Shown: piece after piece, positions 49,324 to 56,958 of the stretch
Position numbering within the stretch: the stretch's first letter is position 1
Layout of the letters: each line of letters opens with the position of its first letter
DNA from: Ectopseudomonas chengduensis
Lineage (GTDB): Bacteria > Pseudomonadota > Gammaproteobacteria > Pseudomonadales > Pseudomonadaceae
Reading direction: 5' to 3'
DNA length: 64,000 nucleotides
Assembly: GCF_900102635.1 (NCBI RefSeq)
Contig: NZ_FMZQ01000012.1
Location: 141,379 to 205,378, forward strand
Program-made: the position numbers and the translations under genes
Notes under the pieces: model-generated
What the model saw: only the letters and a program-made list of their open reading frames with translations
Databases searched by the model: none
Told to the model about the DNA's origin: nothing

Positions 49324-50121
49324 TCAGGATTCCCCAGGCAAGCGCAGCTGAGTGACTTCCTTGTTCAGCAGGTCGATGCGTCGTGCCATGCTCTCGATCA
49401 GGCTGTGAGCGATGCGCGGGTTGCTTTGCATCAGGCTGAGGAATTGTTCCTTGGGAATCACCATCACCGTGCAAGGTTCGCTGGCGACAACCGTGGCGCT
49501 GCGCTTCTCGCGAGTGAATACCGCCATGGCGCCGAAGATTTCATCCTTTTGCACATCACCGACCTTCTGCCCGTCGACGTAAGCCTCGGCGTGGCCCTCG
49601 ATGATGATGAACACGTGGTCAGCTTCATCGCCCTGATGAATCAGCTCCTCGCCGGCAGCGAAATGCTGGAAGCCAGTCGCCGGACGAATCTCCGGCTGTT
49701 TCAAACGTGCCAGTGCGTCGGACAGTAGGGCGGTATGGCCGATCAGATATTGAATGAACTGTTCCTGGCGCTGCTCGCTGGCATAGATGTGCTGGAACGT
49801 TTCGCTGCGCGAGTAGGGAATCAGGCTGATGGGTTCTTCGCTGCTGTAACGGCAGGAGGGGAGGTCGATGCCCTGGCGCAGGCCGACCAGATCGCCCTCT
49901 TGCAGATAGAACAACGGGCGCTCATCGACCAGCGCATGCAACAGGCCGTTCTCGATGATGAATAGCTGGTTGCCAGGCAGTACCTGAGCCAGATCATCGA
50001 CACGCTCCAGACGCAGTGGCTCACCCGCGGGTTGCAGCCCTTCCAGCAGCTGAGTGGGGATACTCTGTAGGCGATTGATCAACTGATCGGCGTAGGCAGG
50101 TTGCTCCCCGAGTAAATACAT
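49324..50121 (-). CDS. cbpA: Cyclic-nucleotide-binding protein CbpA
   Basis: A 265-residue protein without a DNA-binding domain. It has an N-terminal region resembling a degenerate cyclic-nucleotide fold (DDLAQVLPGNQLFIIENG, YLQEGDLVGLRQG). A clear CRP-type cNMP domain is near 150-245 (FAAGEELIHQGDEADHVFIIIEGHAEAYV, FGAMAVF, REKRSATVVASEPCTVMVI). The order next to prrF and phu identifies it with P. aeruginosa cbpA, a Vfr-regulated cAMP-binding protein found at a cell pole. ATG 50121 follows AAGGAATTACGGTT. An upstream extension to 50214 is unsupported. Confidence 0.9.
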   Translation of the reverse strand: MYLLGEQPAYADQLINRLQSIPTQLLEGLQPAGEPLRLERVDDLAQVLPGNQLFIIENGLLHALVDERPLFYLQEGDLVGLRQGIDLPSCRYSSEEPISLIPYSRSETFQHIYASEQRQEQFIQYLIGHTALLSDALARLKQPEIRPATGFQHFAAGEELIHQGDEADHVFIIIEGHAEAYVDGQKVGDVQKDEIFGAMAVFTREKRSATVVASEPCTVMVIPKEQFLSLMQSNPRIAHSLIESMARRIDLLNKEVTQLRLPGES

Positions 50122-50226
50122 AACCGTAATTCCTTGAACTGGCTGGACTGGCTGACCACACGAAGGTCCCTGAAACAATAGGCTGTGCGGCTCTTCGAGT
50201 AAATCACCTTGCACTGGTGTTGTGAG

Positions 50227-50499
50227 CTAGCTCTTGTTGTGGCTCTGGGCTTCGTCCAGCTTGCCGTTCAGTTCGGCTTTGTGCGCGGGGGGGAGCTCAC
50301 TCCAATGCACATTGAGCAGCGCGCCCTCGATGGCGTAAAGCAGCACCTTGGATGCACGAAAACCGCGCGCCCTGACCGCGCGATAGGCTCCGACAGCGCC
50401 GTAGCGACGCAGGTCGTTGGCGCTGTGAATCCCTACGGCGTGCAGCCACTGCGCCGAGGTCTTGCCCAGGTTCTTCAAGTGTTGCAGTTCGTCGTTCAT
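50227..50499 (-). CDS. TfoX C-terminal-domain protein
   Basis: A 90-residue protein that is essentially only the TfoX/Sxy C-terminal domain. It has LKNLGKTSAQWLHAVGIHSANDLRRYGAV (helix-hairpin-helix-like) and VLLYAIEGALLNVHWSELP. The N-terminal TfoX domain that activates competence with CRP is missing, so a direct competence role is doubtful. Stand-alone C-terminal versions are common in pseudomonads. Confidence 0.85.
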   Translation of the reverse strand: MNDELQHLKNLGKTSAQWLHAVGIHSANDLRRYGAVGAYRAVRARGFRASKVLLYAIEGALLNVHWSELPPAHKAELNGKLDEAQSHNKS

Positions 50500-50599
50500 C
50501 GGGCCTCCATGCGTGCGGGGGAAAGGTTCACGTTGGCGTGCCTGCCGGAAAGTGTAGCGGCCAATGGCCTGAGTGCTTCGCGTCGTCGCTCGAAGTGCG

Positions 50600-50944
50600 C
50601 TACTTGGTGCGATAGCGCAGGCGAGTGCCGAAGTTGACCGACATGAGAATCTCGTCGGCGGTCAGTTCGGCTGGAAAGTAGGCGCCAGAAATCTGCGCGT
50701 GGGCCAGGCTGGCCCCTTCGATCTGGGCATTGCGGAAGTCCAGGCCGCGCAGGTCTGCCCCGCGGAAATACGCGTCGTTGAAATTGACGGCGTCGGTGTC
50801 CATGTTGCGCAGGTCTAGCCCGCGAAAGTCGCCACCGGACAGATCGACCTCCACGCCTTTTGGCTTCTGCGCATTGAAGCCTTTCACATCGTCGTTGTGC
50901 AGCAGGTGGTAGAGCGGATGATCAAGCTGGCGTGGCTGACTCAT
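50600..50944 (-). CDS. Pentapeptide-repeat protein
   Basis: A 114-residue protein with about nine A(D/N)LXX-type repeats in the middle (VDLSGGDFRGLDLRNMD, then YFRGADLRGLDFRNAQIEGASL). These should fold as a short right-handed beta-helix. The N-terminus (MSQPRQLDHPLYHLLHND) is non-repetitive. The repeat number is smaller than in gyrase-protecting proteins such as Qnr or MfpA, so no such role is claimed. Start ATG 50944 is preferred over an upstream in-frame extension to 50968. Confidence 0.85.
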   Translation of the reverse strand: MSQPRQLDHPLYHLLHNDDVKGFNAQKPKGVEVDLSGGDFRGLDLRNMDTDAVNFNDAYFRGADLRGLDFRNAQIEGASLAHAQISGAYFPAELTADEILMSVNFGTRLRYRTK

Positions 50945-51031
50945 GGCGGATACCGGTGATGGCTTCACCGGCAGTATAGAAGCCCTGCCAGGGTTTGCCT
51001 GGCAGGGCGTGCTAACCGCTTGGAGCGATGA

Positions 51032-52594
51032 TCAGATCCCTGGCAGGCGCTGGCGAATACGCTCGACCAGGCTGTCCAGGCTTGCGCTGTCATGTGTATC
51101 GACACGCTTGCTGTGGCTCTGCTCCTCATCGTCGAGCGGCTCGCGGCTGGTTTGTTGGGCCTGGATCACTTCCAGCGTCGCATCGGACGGGTCCTGGCCC
51201 TCGCTGCGGCGCTGTTCCAGCCAGCTAGCGATCACGGCTTGCGGCGCTTGGCAGTCGAGAATCAGGAAGGGCACGCCGGTCTCTTCGGCGACTTCGCTGG
51301 CGGCCTGGCGTTGCGCCGCCTTGAGATAGGTTGCGTCGATCACCACGGGGAAGCCTGCCAGTAGTGTCTGACGCGCCAGCTGATGCAGGCGCTGGTAGGT
51401 CGCCTGGCTGGCGTCAGTGCTGTAGATACCGGCGGCCAGCTGATCCTTGGCTTCGGCGCTTTGCTCGCCGAACAGGCGCTTGCGCTCGATGTCGGAGCGC
51501 AGGCGGATGGTGCCCAGTGCTTCGACCAGGCGCATGGCTACGTGGCTCTTGCCGACTGCCGAGACGCCATGGGTGATGGCCAGAAAGGGCGATGGAATGG
51601 CGCTGTAGCTTTCCGCCAGTGCAGCATAAGCGCGGTACTGGCGCAGGATCACCGCCCGTTGTACCGAACTCTCTTCTTGTCCCAGGCGAAACAGTGCGAC
51701 CTTGCCGCGCACCATGGCGCGGTAGGCCTTGTAGAAGTTCAGCAGTTGCAAGGCGGCATAATCGCCAGTGCGCTCCAGCCAGCCGCTGATAAAGCGACGT
51801 GCCAGGCATTTGAGGCCGCGGTCTTCGAGGTCCATCGCGAGGAAGGCGATATCGGCGGTGACGTCGGTAAAGCGGAAGGGTTCGTTGAACTCGATGCAGT
51901 CGAACAGCACCACTCGACCGTCGATCTGAGCGGCGTTACCCAGGTGAATATCACCGTGGCATTCGCGGATGAACCCCTGTGCCTTGCGTTCGCTCAACAA
52001 TGGTTGCAGGCGTTCGTAGCTGGACTGGGCCCAGGCCTCGAGGGCATCGAGTTGCTGCAGGTCTGCCTGCTCGCTGAGCATCGGGCGAATCTGGTCGAAA
52101 TTCTGCTGCACCGGAACCATTACCGCTTCTGCGCTACCCAGCGGATGTTCCTGCGGCACCTTCGGTGCGTTCAGATGAAAGGTGGCGATCTGCTCGGCCA
52201 GGGCGTCGATATGGGCGTCGTTCAGTTCGCCACGTGCCTGGATGGCGCTGAGCAGTTGCTCCTGCGGGAACTGGCGCATTTTCAGCGCGTATTCGATGGC
52301 TGGTGTGCTGCCGTCGAGACTGGGCGCGTCTTCACTACCGCCGATCGGCAACACGTCCAGATACAAATCCTGGGTCAGGCGCTGGTTGAGGCGCAGCTCT
52401 TCTTCGCAGAAATGACGGCGTGCATCGAGCTCGGTGAAGTCGAGAAACCCGAAGTTAACCGGTTTTTTGATCTTGTAGGCGTAGGGGCCAGTGAGCAAAA
52501 CCCAGGAAATGTGGGTCTCAATGACCTGAAACCCATCCACAGGATGCGGATACAGGGCCGGGTTCTGCAATGCGGCAATCAGGGCTTGGCTCAC
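51032..52594 (-). CDS. Aminoglycoside-phosphotransferase-like / P-loop kinase fusion protein
   Basis: A 520-residue two-part protein. Residues about 1-310 resemble the aminoglycoside phosphotransferase fold: GPYAYKIKKPVNFGFLDF near 35, with the catalytic loop FIRECHGDIHLGNAAQIDGRVVLFDCIEF near 210. Residues about 325-500 form a P-loop nucleotide-binding domain with Walker A-like THGVSAVGKSHVAMRL near 345 and VVIDATYLK near 425. Such fusions are common in proteobacteria and their substrate is unknown. The start is GTG 52594 with AAGGAT six bases upstream; a longer frame to 52663 is not supported. Divergent from mrcB. Confidence 0.85.
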   Translation of the reverse strand: MSQALIAALQNPALYPHPVDGFQVIETHISWVLLTGPYAYKIKKPVNFGFLDFTELDARRHFCEEELRLNQRLTQDLYLDVLPIGGSEDAPSLDGSTPAIEYALKMRQFPQEQLLSAIQARGELNDAHIDALAEQIATFHLNAPKVPQEHPLGSAEAVMVPVQQNFDQIRPMLSEQADLQQLDALEAWAQSSYERLQPLLSERKAQGFIRECHGDIHLGNAAQIDGRVVLFDCIEFNEPFRFTDVTADIAFLAMDLEDRGLKCLARRFISGWLERTGDYAALQLLNFYKAYRAMVRGKVALFRLGQEESSVQRAVILRQYRAYAALAESYSAIPSPFLAITHGVSAVGKSHVAMRLVEALGTIRLRSDIERKRLFGEQSAEAKDQLAAGIYSTDASQATYQRLHQLARQTLLAGFPVVIDATYLKAAQRQAASEVAEETGVPFLILDCQAPQAVIASWLEQRRSEGQDPSDATLEVIQAQQTSREPLDDEEQSHSKRVDTHDSASLDSLVERIRQRLPGI

Positions 52595-52708
52595 GTTCGA
52601 TCCTTGTTCTAGACGCTGTTCGAGCTGGGCATTATGGCCGCTGTGAGCTGCTCTGCAAACCATCCAGGCGGCCTGCTGGCCCCTATGTAAAGTGCGTATA
52701 ATCCCGCC

Positions 52709-55027
52709 ATGACTCGAAAACGCTCCCCCCGCTCAAACAAAAAATCCCGCTCGTCCGGTATGCGTCCCTGGTTTGCCTGGGGCCTCAAGCTCGGTCTGGT
52801 TGGTCTGGTGATCCTTGCCGGCTTTGCCGTTTATCTCGATGCCGTGGTGCAGGAAAAGTTTTCCGGCAAGCGCTGGACGGTGCCCGCGAAGGTCTACGCC
52901 AGGCCGCTCGAACTTTTCGTCGGGCAGAAGCTGGCCAAGGACGATTTCCTGCGTGAACTCGATGCGCTGGGCTACCGCCGCGAGAGCACGGTCAACGGGC
53001 CGGGCGCAGTGTCGGTGGCCGGTAACAACATCGAACTGCACAGTCGCGGCTTTCAGTTCTATGAAGGTGCCGAACCGTCACAGAAGGTGCGTGTGCGCTT
53101 TTCTGGCGATTACGTCGCCGGTCTGACCCAGGCCAACGGCGGCAACCTGGCGGTAGCCCGACTCGAGCCGATGCTGATTGGTGGGCTTTATCCGGCGCAT
53201 CAGGAGGATCGCATCCTGATCAAGCTGGATCAGGTGCCGGCCTATCTGATCGATGCGCTGGTGGCGGTCGAGGATCGCGACTATTTCGATCACTTCGGCG
53301 TGTCGCCCAAGGGCATCGCCCGCGCCATGTGGATCAACGCCACGTCCGGGCGCCTGGTGCAGGGCGGCAGCACCCTGACTCAGCAGTTGGTGAAGAACTT
53401 CTACCTGACCAACGAGCGCACCCTGGTGCGTAAAGCCACCGAAGCGATGATGGCGGTGCTGCTCGAGCTGCACTACGACAAGCGCGAGATTCTCGAGGCC
53501 TATATGAACGAGGTGTTCCTCGGTCAGGACGGTCAGCGCGCAGTGCATGGCTTCGGTCTGGCCAGCCAGTACTTCTTCAGTCAGCCGGTTTCCGAGCTGA
53601 AGCTGGAGCAGGTCGCGTTGCTGGTGGGCATGGTCAAAGGCCCCACCTACTTCAACCCGCGGCGCAATCCCGAGCGTGCGCTGGCGCGCCGCAATCTGGT
53701 GCTCGATCTGCTTGCCGAGCAAGGCTCGATCACCCCCGAGGAGGCAGCAGCAGCCAAACAGAAGCCGCTTGGCGTGAGCGCGCGCGGCAGCATGGCTGAC
53801 AGCTCGTTCCCGGCTTTCCTCGATCTGGTCAAGCGTCAGTTGCGTGAAGACTATCGTGAGCAGGATCTGACCGAAGAAGGCCTGCGCATCTTCACCAGCT
53901 TCGATCCGATCCTGCAGCTCAAGGCCGAAGAGGCGCTGGCCGAGACGCTCAAGCGCCTGGCCGGGCGCAAGGGCGTGGATGAAGTGCAGGCCGGTATGGT
54001 GGTGACCAACCCTGAAACTGGGGAAATCCAGGCATTGATTGGCAGCCGTCAGCCGCGGTTTGCCGGCTTCAACCGTGCGCTGGATGCTGTGCGGCCGATT
54101 GGCTCGCTGATCAAACCGGCTATTTATCTGTCTGCGTTGGAGCGTCCGAGTCAGTACACCCTGACCAGTTGGCTGGAGGACGAAGCGTTTTCCATCAAGG
54201 GCCAGGATGGCCAGGTCTGGACGCCGCAGAATTACGACCGCAAGGCTCATGGCACCATCTACCTGTATCAGGGGCTGGCGCAGTCCTACAACCTGTCGAC
54301 GGCCAAGCTCGGCCTGGAGATCGGCGTGCCCAACGTGCTCAAGACGCTCGAGCGACTGGGCGTCGAGCGCAAGTGGCCGGCCTATCCGTCGATGCTGCTC
54401 GGTGCTGGGGCACTGACGCCGATGGAAGTGGCGGGCATGTACCAGACCCTGGCCAACGGTGGCTTCAATACGCCGTTGCGCGGCATTCGCAGTGTGCTGA
54501 CCGCCGATGGCGAGCCGCTCGGTCGTTATCCATTCCAGATCCAGCAGCGCTTCGATCCAGGCGCCATCTATCTGGTGCAAAACGCCATGCAGCGCACCAT
54601 GCGTGAAGGCACTGGTCGCTCGGTTTACAGCCAACTGCCCAGTTCGCTGAATCTGGCGGGCAAGACCGGGACCAGTAACGACTCGCGTGATAGCTGGTTC
54701 GCTGGCTTCAGTCAGGATCTGCTGTCGGTGGTGTGGCTGGGGCGTGACGACAATGGCCCGACCCCGCTGACCGGTGCGACCGGTGCACTGCAGGTCTGGA
54801 CCGGGTTCATGCGCAAGGCGGATCCGCTGCCGTTGGATATGCCGATGCCGGACAACGTCACCCAGGCCTGGGTGGATCGTCAGACTGGTCTGGGCTCGGC
54901 TTCGGGCTGCCCGAATGCGGTACAGATGCCTTATATTCGCGGCAGTGAACCTGCCGCCGGTTCCGCGTGCGGTATTCAGGCTCCGGTCGAATCCGTGATG
55001 GACTGGGTCAAAGGGTGGTTGGAATAA
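52709..55027 (+). CDS. mrcB: Penicillin-binding protein 1B (bifunctional)
   Basis: Class A PBP that polymerises and cross-links peptidoglycan. The 772 residues start with a short basic cytoplasmic tail and a membrane anchor (about 22-45), then the UB2H domain. The glycosyltransferase GT51 has catalytic Glu188 in VEDRDYFDHFGVSPKG and GGSTLTQQLVKNFYLT. The transpeptidase has Ser466-x-x-Lys469 (GSLIKPA), the SxN-type SYNLS near 530, and KTGTSND near 650. Gene order with the kinase/ATPase fusion and the lipoprotein matches P. aeruginosa. Confidence 0.97.
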   Translation: MTRKRSPRSNKKSRSSGMRPWFAWGLKLGLVGLVILAGFAVYLDAVVQEKFSGKRWTVPAKVYARPLELFVGQKLAKDDFLRELDALGYRRESTVNGPGAVSVAGNNIELHSRGFQFYEGAEPSQKVRVRFSGDYVAGLTQANGGNLAVARLEPMLIGGLYPAHQEDRILIKLDQVPAYLIDALVAVEDRDYFDHFGVSPKGIARAMWINATSGRLVQGGSTLTQQLVKNFYLTNERTLVRKATEAMMAVLLELHYDKREILEAYMNEVFLGQDGQRAVHGFGLASQYFFSQPVSELKLEQVALLVGMVKGPTYFNPRRNPERALARRNLVLDLLAEQGSITPEEAAAAKQKPLGVSARGSMADSSFPAFLDLVKRQLREDYREQDLTEEGLRIFTSFDPILQLKAEEALAETLKRLAGRKGVDEVQAGMVVTNPETGEIQALIGSRQPRFAGFNRALDAVRPIGSLIKPAIYLSALERPSQYTLTSWLEDEAFSIKGQDGQVWTPQNYDRKAHGTIYLYQGLAQSYNLSTAKLGLEIGVPNVLKTLERLGVERKWPAYPSMLLGAGALTPMEVAGMYQTLANGGFNTPLRGIRSVLTADGEPLGRYPFQIQQRFDPGAIYLVQNAMQRTMREGTGRSVYSQLPSSLNLAGKTGTSNDSRDSWFAGFSQDLLSVVWLGRDDNGPTPLTGATGALQVWTGFMRKADPLPLDMPMPDNVTQAWVDRQTGLGSASGCPNAVQMPYIRGSEPAAGSACGIQAPVESVMDWVKGWLE

Positions 55028-55070
55028 CGGCCGGATCGAGTGATTCGGTGTTACCTGAAGAGGATTGGAT

Positions 55071-55775
55071 GTGAACAAGAAGTGGCTTGCCACTATGCTG
55101 GCAACAGCGGTGTTGAGTGGTTGCAGCACGGTACCGCAGGGTTCGATTCCGGTGATCGATGCCGGCTCTCCACTATCGTCGGGTGGTTCTGGTCCGTCGA
55201 CCAGCCCAACCCCCGCAGCTGCGCCGCAGCGTATTGAGGAGGACTCCGGTGTTGTTGTGATGGTGCCGCAGGGTGCCGTCTCGACGCCATTGCAGACCGA
55301 TACGCAGCCGATTACCTCCAGTGGCGGCCTGACCTTCGAGCCGCCCGTGAGCAGCCAGCCGTCTGCGCCGAGCCAAGGCAGCTTCGGCTCCTCGGCACCG
55401 AGCATGCCCAGCGGCATTCCCAGCGGTGGCGGCCTGGCTGCTGACGAGCAACTGGATGGCCCGGTTCTCGCGCTGTTGACCACTGCTCAACAGCAGCAGG
55501 GCGGTGGCGATCTGAATGGCGCCGCCTCCAGTCTGGAACGTGCCCAGCGCATCGCCCCGCGTGAGCCGCAGGTGCTCTACCGTCTTGCCGAGGTACGTAT
55601 GGCTCAGGGCGATGCAGCGCAGGCCGAGCAACTGGCCCGTCGTGGTCTGACTCAAGCCAGTGGTCGTCCGGCGCTGCAGGCCAGCCTGTGGGATCTGATT
55701 GCCCGCGCCCGCGAGCGCCAGGGTGATCCCGCTGGTGCTGCCCAGGCCCGTGAACGCGCACGAGTCAATCTCTGA
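55071..55775 (+). CDS. TPR-like lipoprotein downstream of mrcB
   Basis: A 234-residue lipoprotein: signal MNKKWLATMLATAVLSGC with lipobox LSGC. A long Ser/Pro/Gly-rich linker follows (about 25-130), then a helical TPR-like C-terminal domain (ASSLERAQRIAPREPQVLYRLAEVRMAQGDAAQAEQLARRGL). The linker may span the periplasm. Its place directly after mrcB suggests a role near PBP1B, which is inference. The start is GTG 55071 with AGAGGA six bases before it, and TTG 55065 is too close to that site. Confidence 0.85.
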   Translation: MNKKWLATMLATAVLSGCSTVPQGSIPVIDAGSPLSSGGSGPSTSPTPAAAPQRIEEDSGVVVMVPQGAVSTPLQTDTQPITSSGGLTFEPPVSSQPSAPSQGSFGSSAPSMPSGIPSGGGLAADEQLDGPVLALLTTAQQQQGGGDLNGAASSLERAQRIAPREPQVLYRLAEVRMAQGDAAQAEQLARRGLTQASGRPALQASLWDLIARARERQGDPAGAAQARERARVNL

Positions 55776-56104
55776 TGGATGCTCGTGCAAGCGCACTGGC
55801 CGAACACCTGCTGCTGATCGAGCGTGAGTTACGTGTGCAGGGTTGGTGGCAGGAGGAGGCGCCGAGTGCCGAGGCCCTGGCCAGCCCGGAGCCGTTCTGT
55901 GTAGATACGCTGGCGTTCGAGCAATGGCTGCAGTGGATTTTTCTGCCGCGTATGAAGGTTCTGCTGGAAACCGGTGCAGCATTGCCCTCGGTATCGGGTA
56001 TTCAGGCGATGGCGGAGATGGTCTATCAGCAGCAGCCGCGCGTTGCGCGTCGGCTGCTCGAACTGCTTGGCGAGTTCGACCGCCTGCTTACGCGCACGCC
56101 TTGA
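55775..56104 (+). CDS. yqcC: YqcC-family protein
   Basis: A 109-residue all-helical protein of the YqcC (DUF446) family. It has LLLIERELRVQGWW at the N-terminus, then FCVDTLAFEQWLQWIFLPRMKVLLE and SGIQAMAEMVY. Function is unknown; in enterobacteria it neighbours truC. The ATG shares its A with the stop of the lipoprotein gene (TGATG), so translation is coupled. Confidence 0.9.
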   Translation: MDARASALAEHLLLIERELRVQGWWQEEAPSAEALASPEPFCVDTLAFEQWLQWIFLPRMKVLLETGAALPSVSGIQAMAEMVYQQQPRVARRLLELLGEFDRLLTRTP

Positions 56105-56122
56105 GGGCGTGCGCGTAGTTCA

Positions 56123-56557
56123 TTATTTGCAGCTTTCTGTGATGGACTTCTTCAGTTCCGCGATGCGCTCCTGACGTTCATCCTCGCCAATACGGCGCAG
56201 CTCGCCACCGTCTTCAATCCTGACGCGTGGGTTGTTTTCCAACTGAGCCAAGTTAGTGCGTGCTGTCTCGCAGTATTGCTTGCGCTCGGCTTCCTGCTTC
56301 GCCACATCTTCCTTGACCTTCTTGTCGATGGCCGCCTGCTCAGGGTCGAGTTGCTCATCGAAACTGGGCGCCGGCTCACTTGGCGCAGGTCGTGGAGGCG
56401 GGGCGGCAGTATTGATGGTCGTGGCTTCTTGGCCCTGCGGAGGTTGCGCGCCGAAGTGGGTCACGCCTTTTTCATCTACCCACTTGTAAACCTGGCTGGC
56501 CATGGCGGATGTGCTCAAAGCGAGCATCAGGGTGCCAGTAAGAATCATGTGGCGCAT
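56123..56557 (-). CDS. DUF4124 exported protein
   Basis: 144 residues: signal peptide ending near ALSTSAMA, then the DUF4124 pattern QVYKWVDEKGVTHFGAQPP near 22-40. A Pro-rich stretch and a charged coiled-coil-like tail with two Cys (QYCETA, ITESCK) follow. DUF4124 proteins are periplasmic and poorly understood. ATG 56557 follows AAAGGAAACAGC, and an upstream in-frame extension is not supported. Convergent with the YqcC gene. Confidence 0.87.
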   Translation of the reverse strand: MRHMILTGTLMLALSTSAMASQVYKWVDEKGVTHFGAQPPQGQEATTINTAAPPPRPAPSEPAPSFDEQLDPEQAAIDKKVKEDVAKQEAERKQYCETARTNLAQLENNPRVRIEDGGELRRIGEDERQERIAELKKSITESCK

Positions 56558-56669
56558 GCTGTTTCCTTTATCGAGAGCGGCGGTGCTGATGGTTACTATA
56601 ACCAAAAGCCGGCAATCTTCATCCTGCGCTGCGTCACAGCAGCAGGTTGAATAATAGGTCAGCCATCTC

Positions 56670-56958
56670 TTGACTTGCCTTCGCCGAACCCGAACAATCC
56701 AGCCTTCCCCCGTAGTGGAGTCCGCCGCAAGCGTCCTCCAGCTCGGGGAAAAGAGGCGCTACCCGCGCCGAACCGTGACACCCGCAACGCGTTACCTCGC
56801 GCTGGGAGGGTCGGCCCCGCAAGACCATGGGCTGCTCCGTTACTCGTCAAGCTGATGTTCCGAATCCACGATCACCGTCGTGCGTGTCCGCTGACAGTAA
56901 GACCTACTTAGGGCTGCCCGTTGGCGGGTGGCATACTGGCGTTCAAGAGGTGAACAAC
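56670..56958 (+). promoter_or_regulatory. ilvI promoter candidate and long leader
   Basis: The 400 bases between the DUF4124 gene and ilvI hold no convincing gene. TTGACT (56670-56675) with AACAAT 17 bases later (56693-56698) is the best promoter candidate and would give a leader of about 255 nt. A short hairpin GCCCG-TTGG-CGGGT lies near the 3' end (about 56916-56932). A possible 18-codon frame MFRIHDHRRACPLTVRPT ends at 56911. It contains few branched-chain codons, so classical attenuation is not shown. Confidence 0.4.

Noticed and set aside
50122..50226. A Vfr (CRP-like) site upstream of cbpA
   Set aside because: CACCTTGCACTGGTGTTGTGAG has one reasonable half (TTGTGAG) but the other half does not match TCACA spacing, so it was not called.
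56675..56911. A forward frame upstream of ilvI, including a possible 18-codon leader peptide
   Set aside because: No ribosome binding site, no run of Ile/Val/Leu codons and no family similarity. Kept only as a note under the leader.
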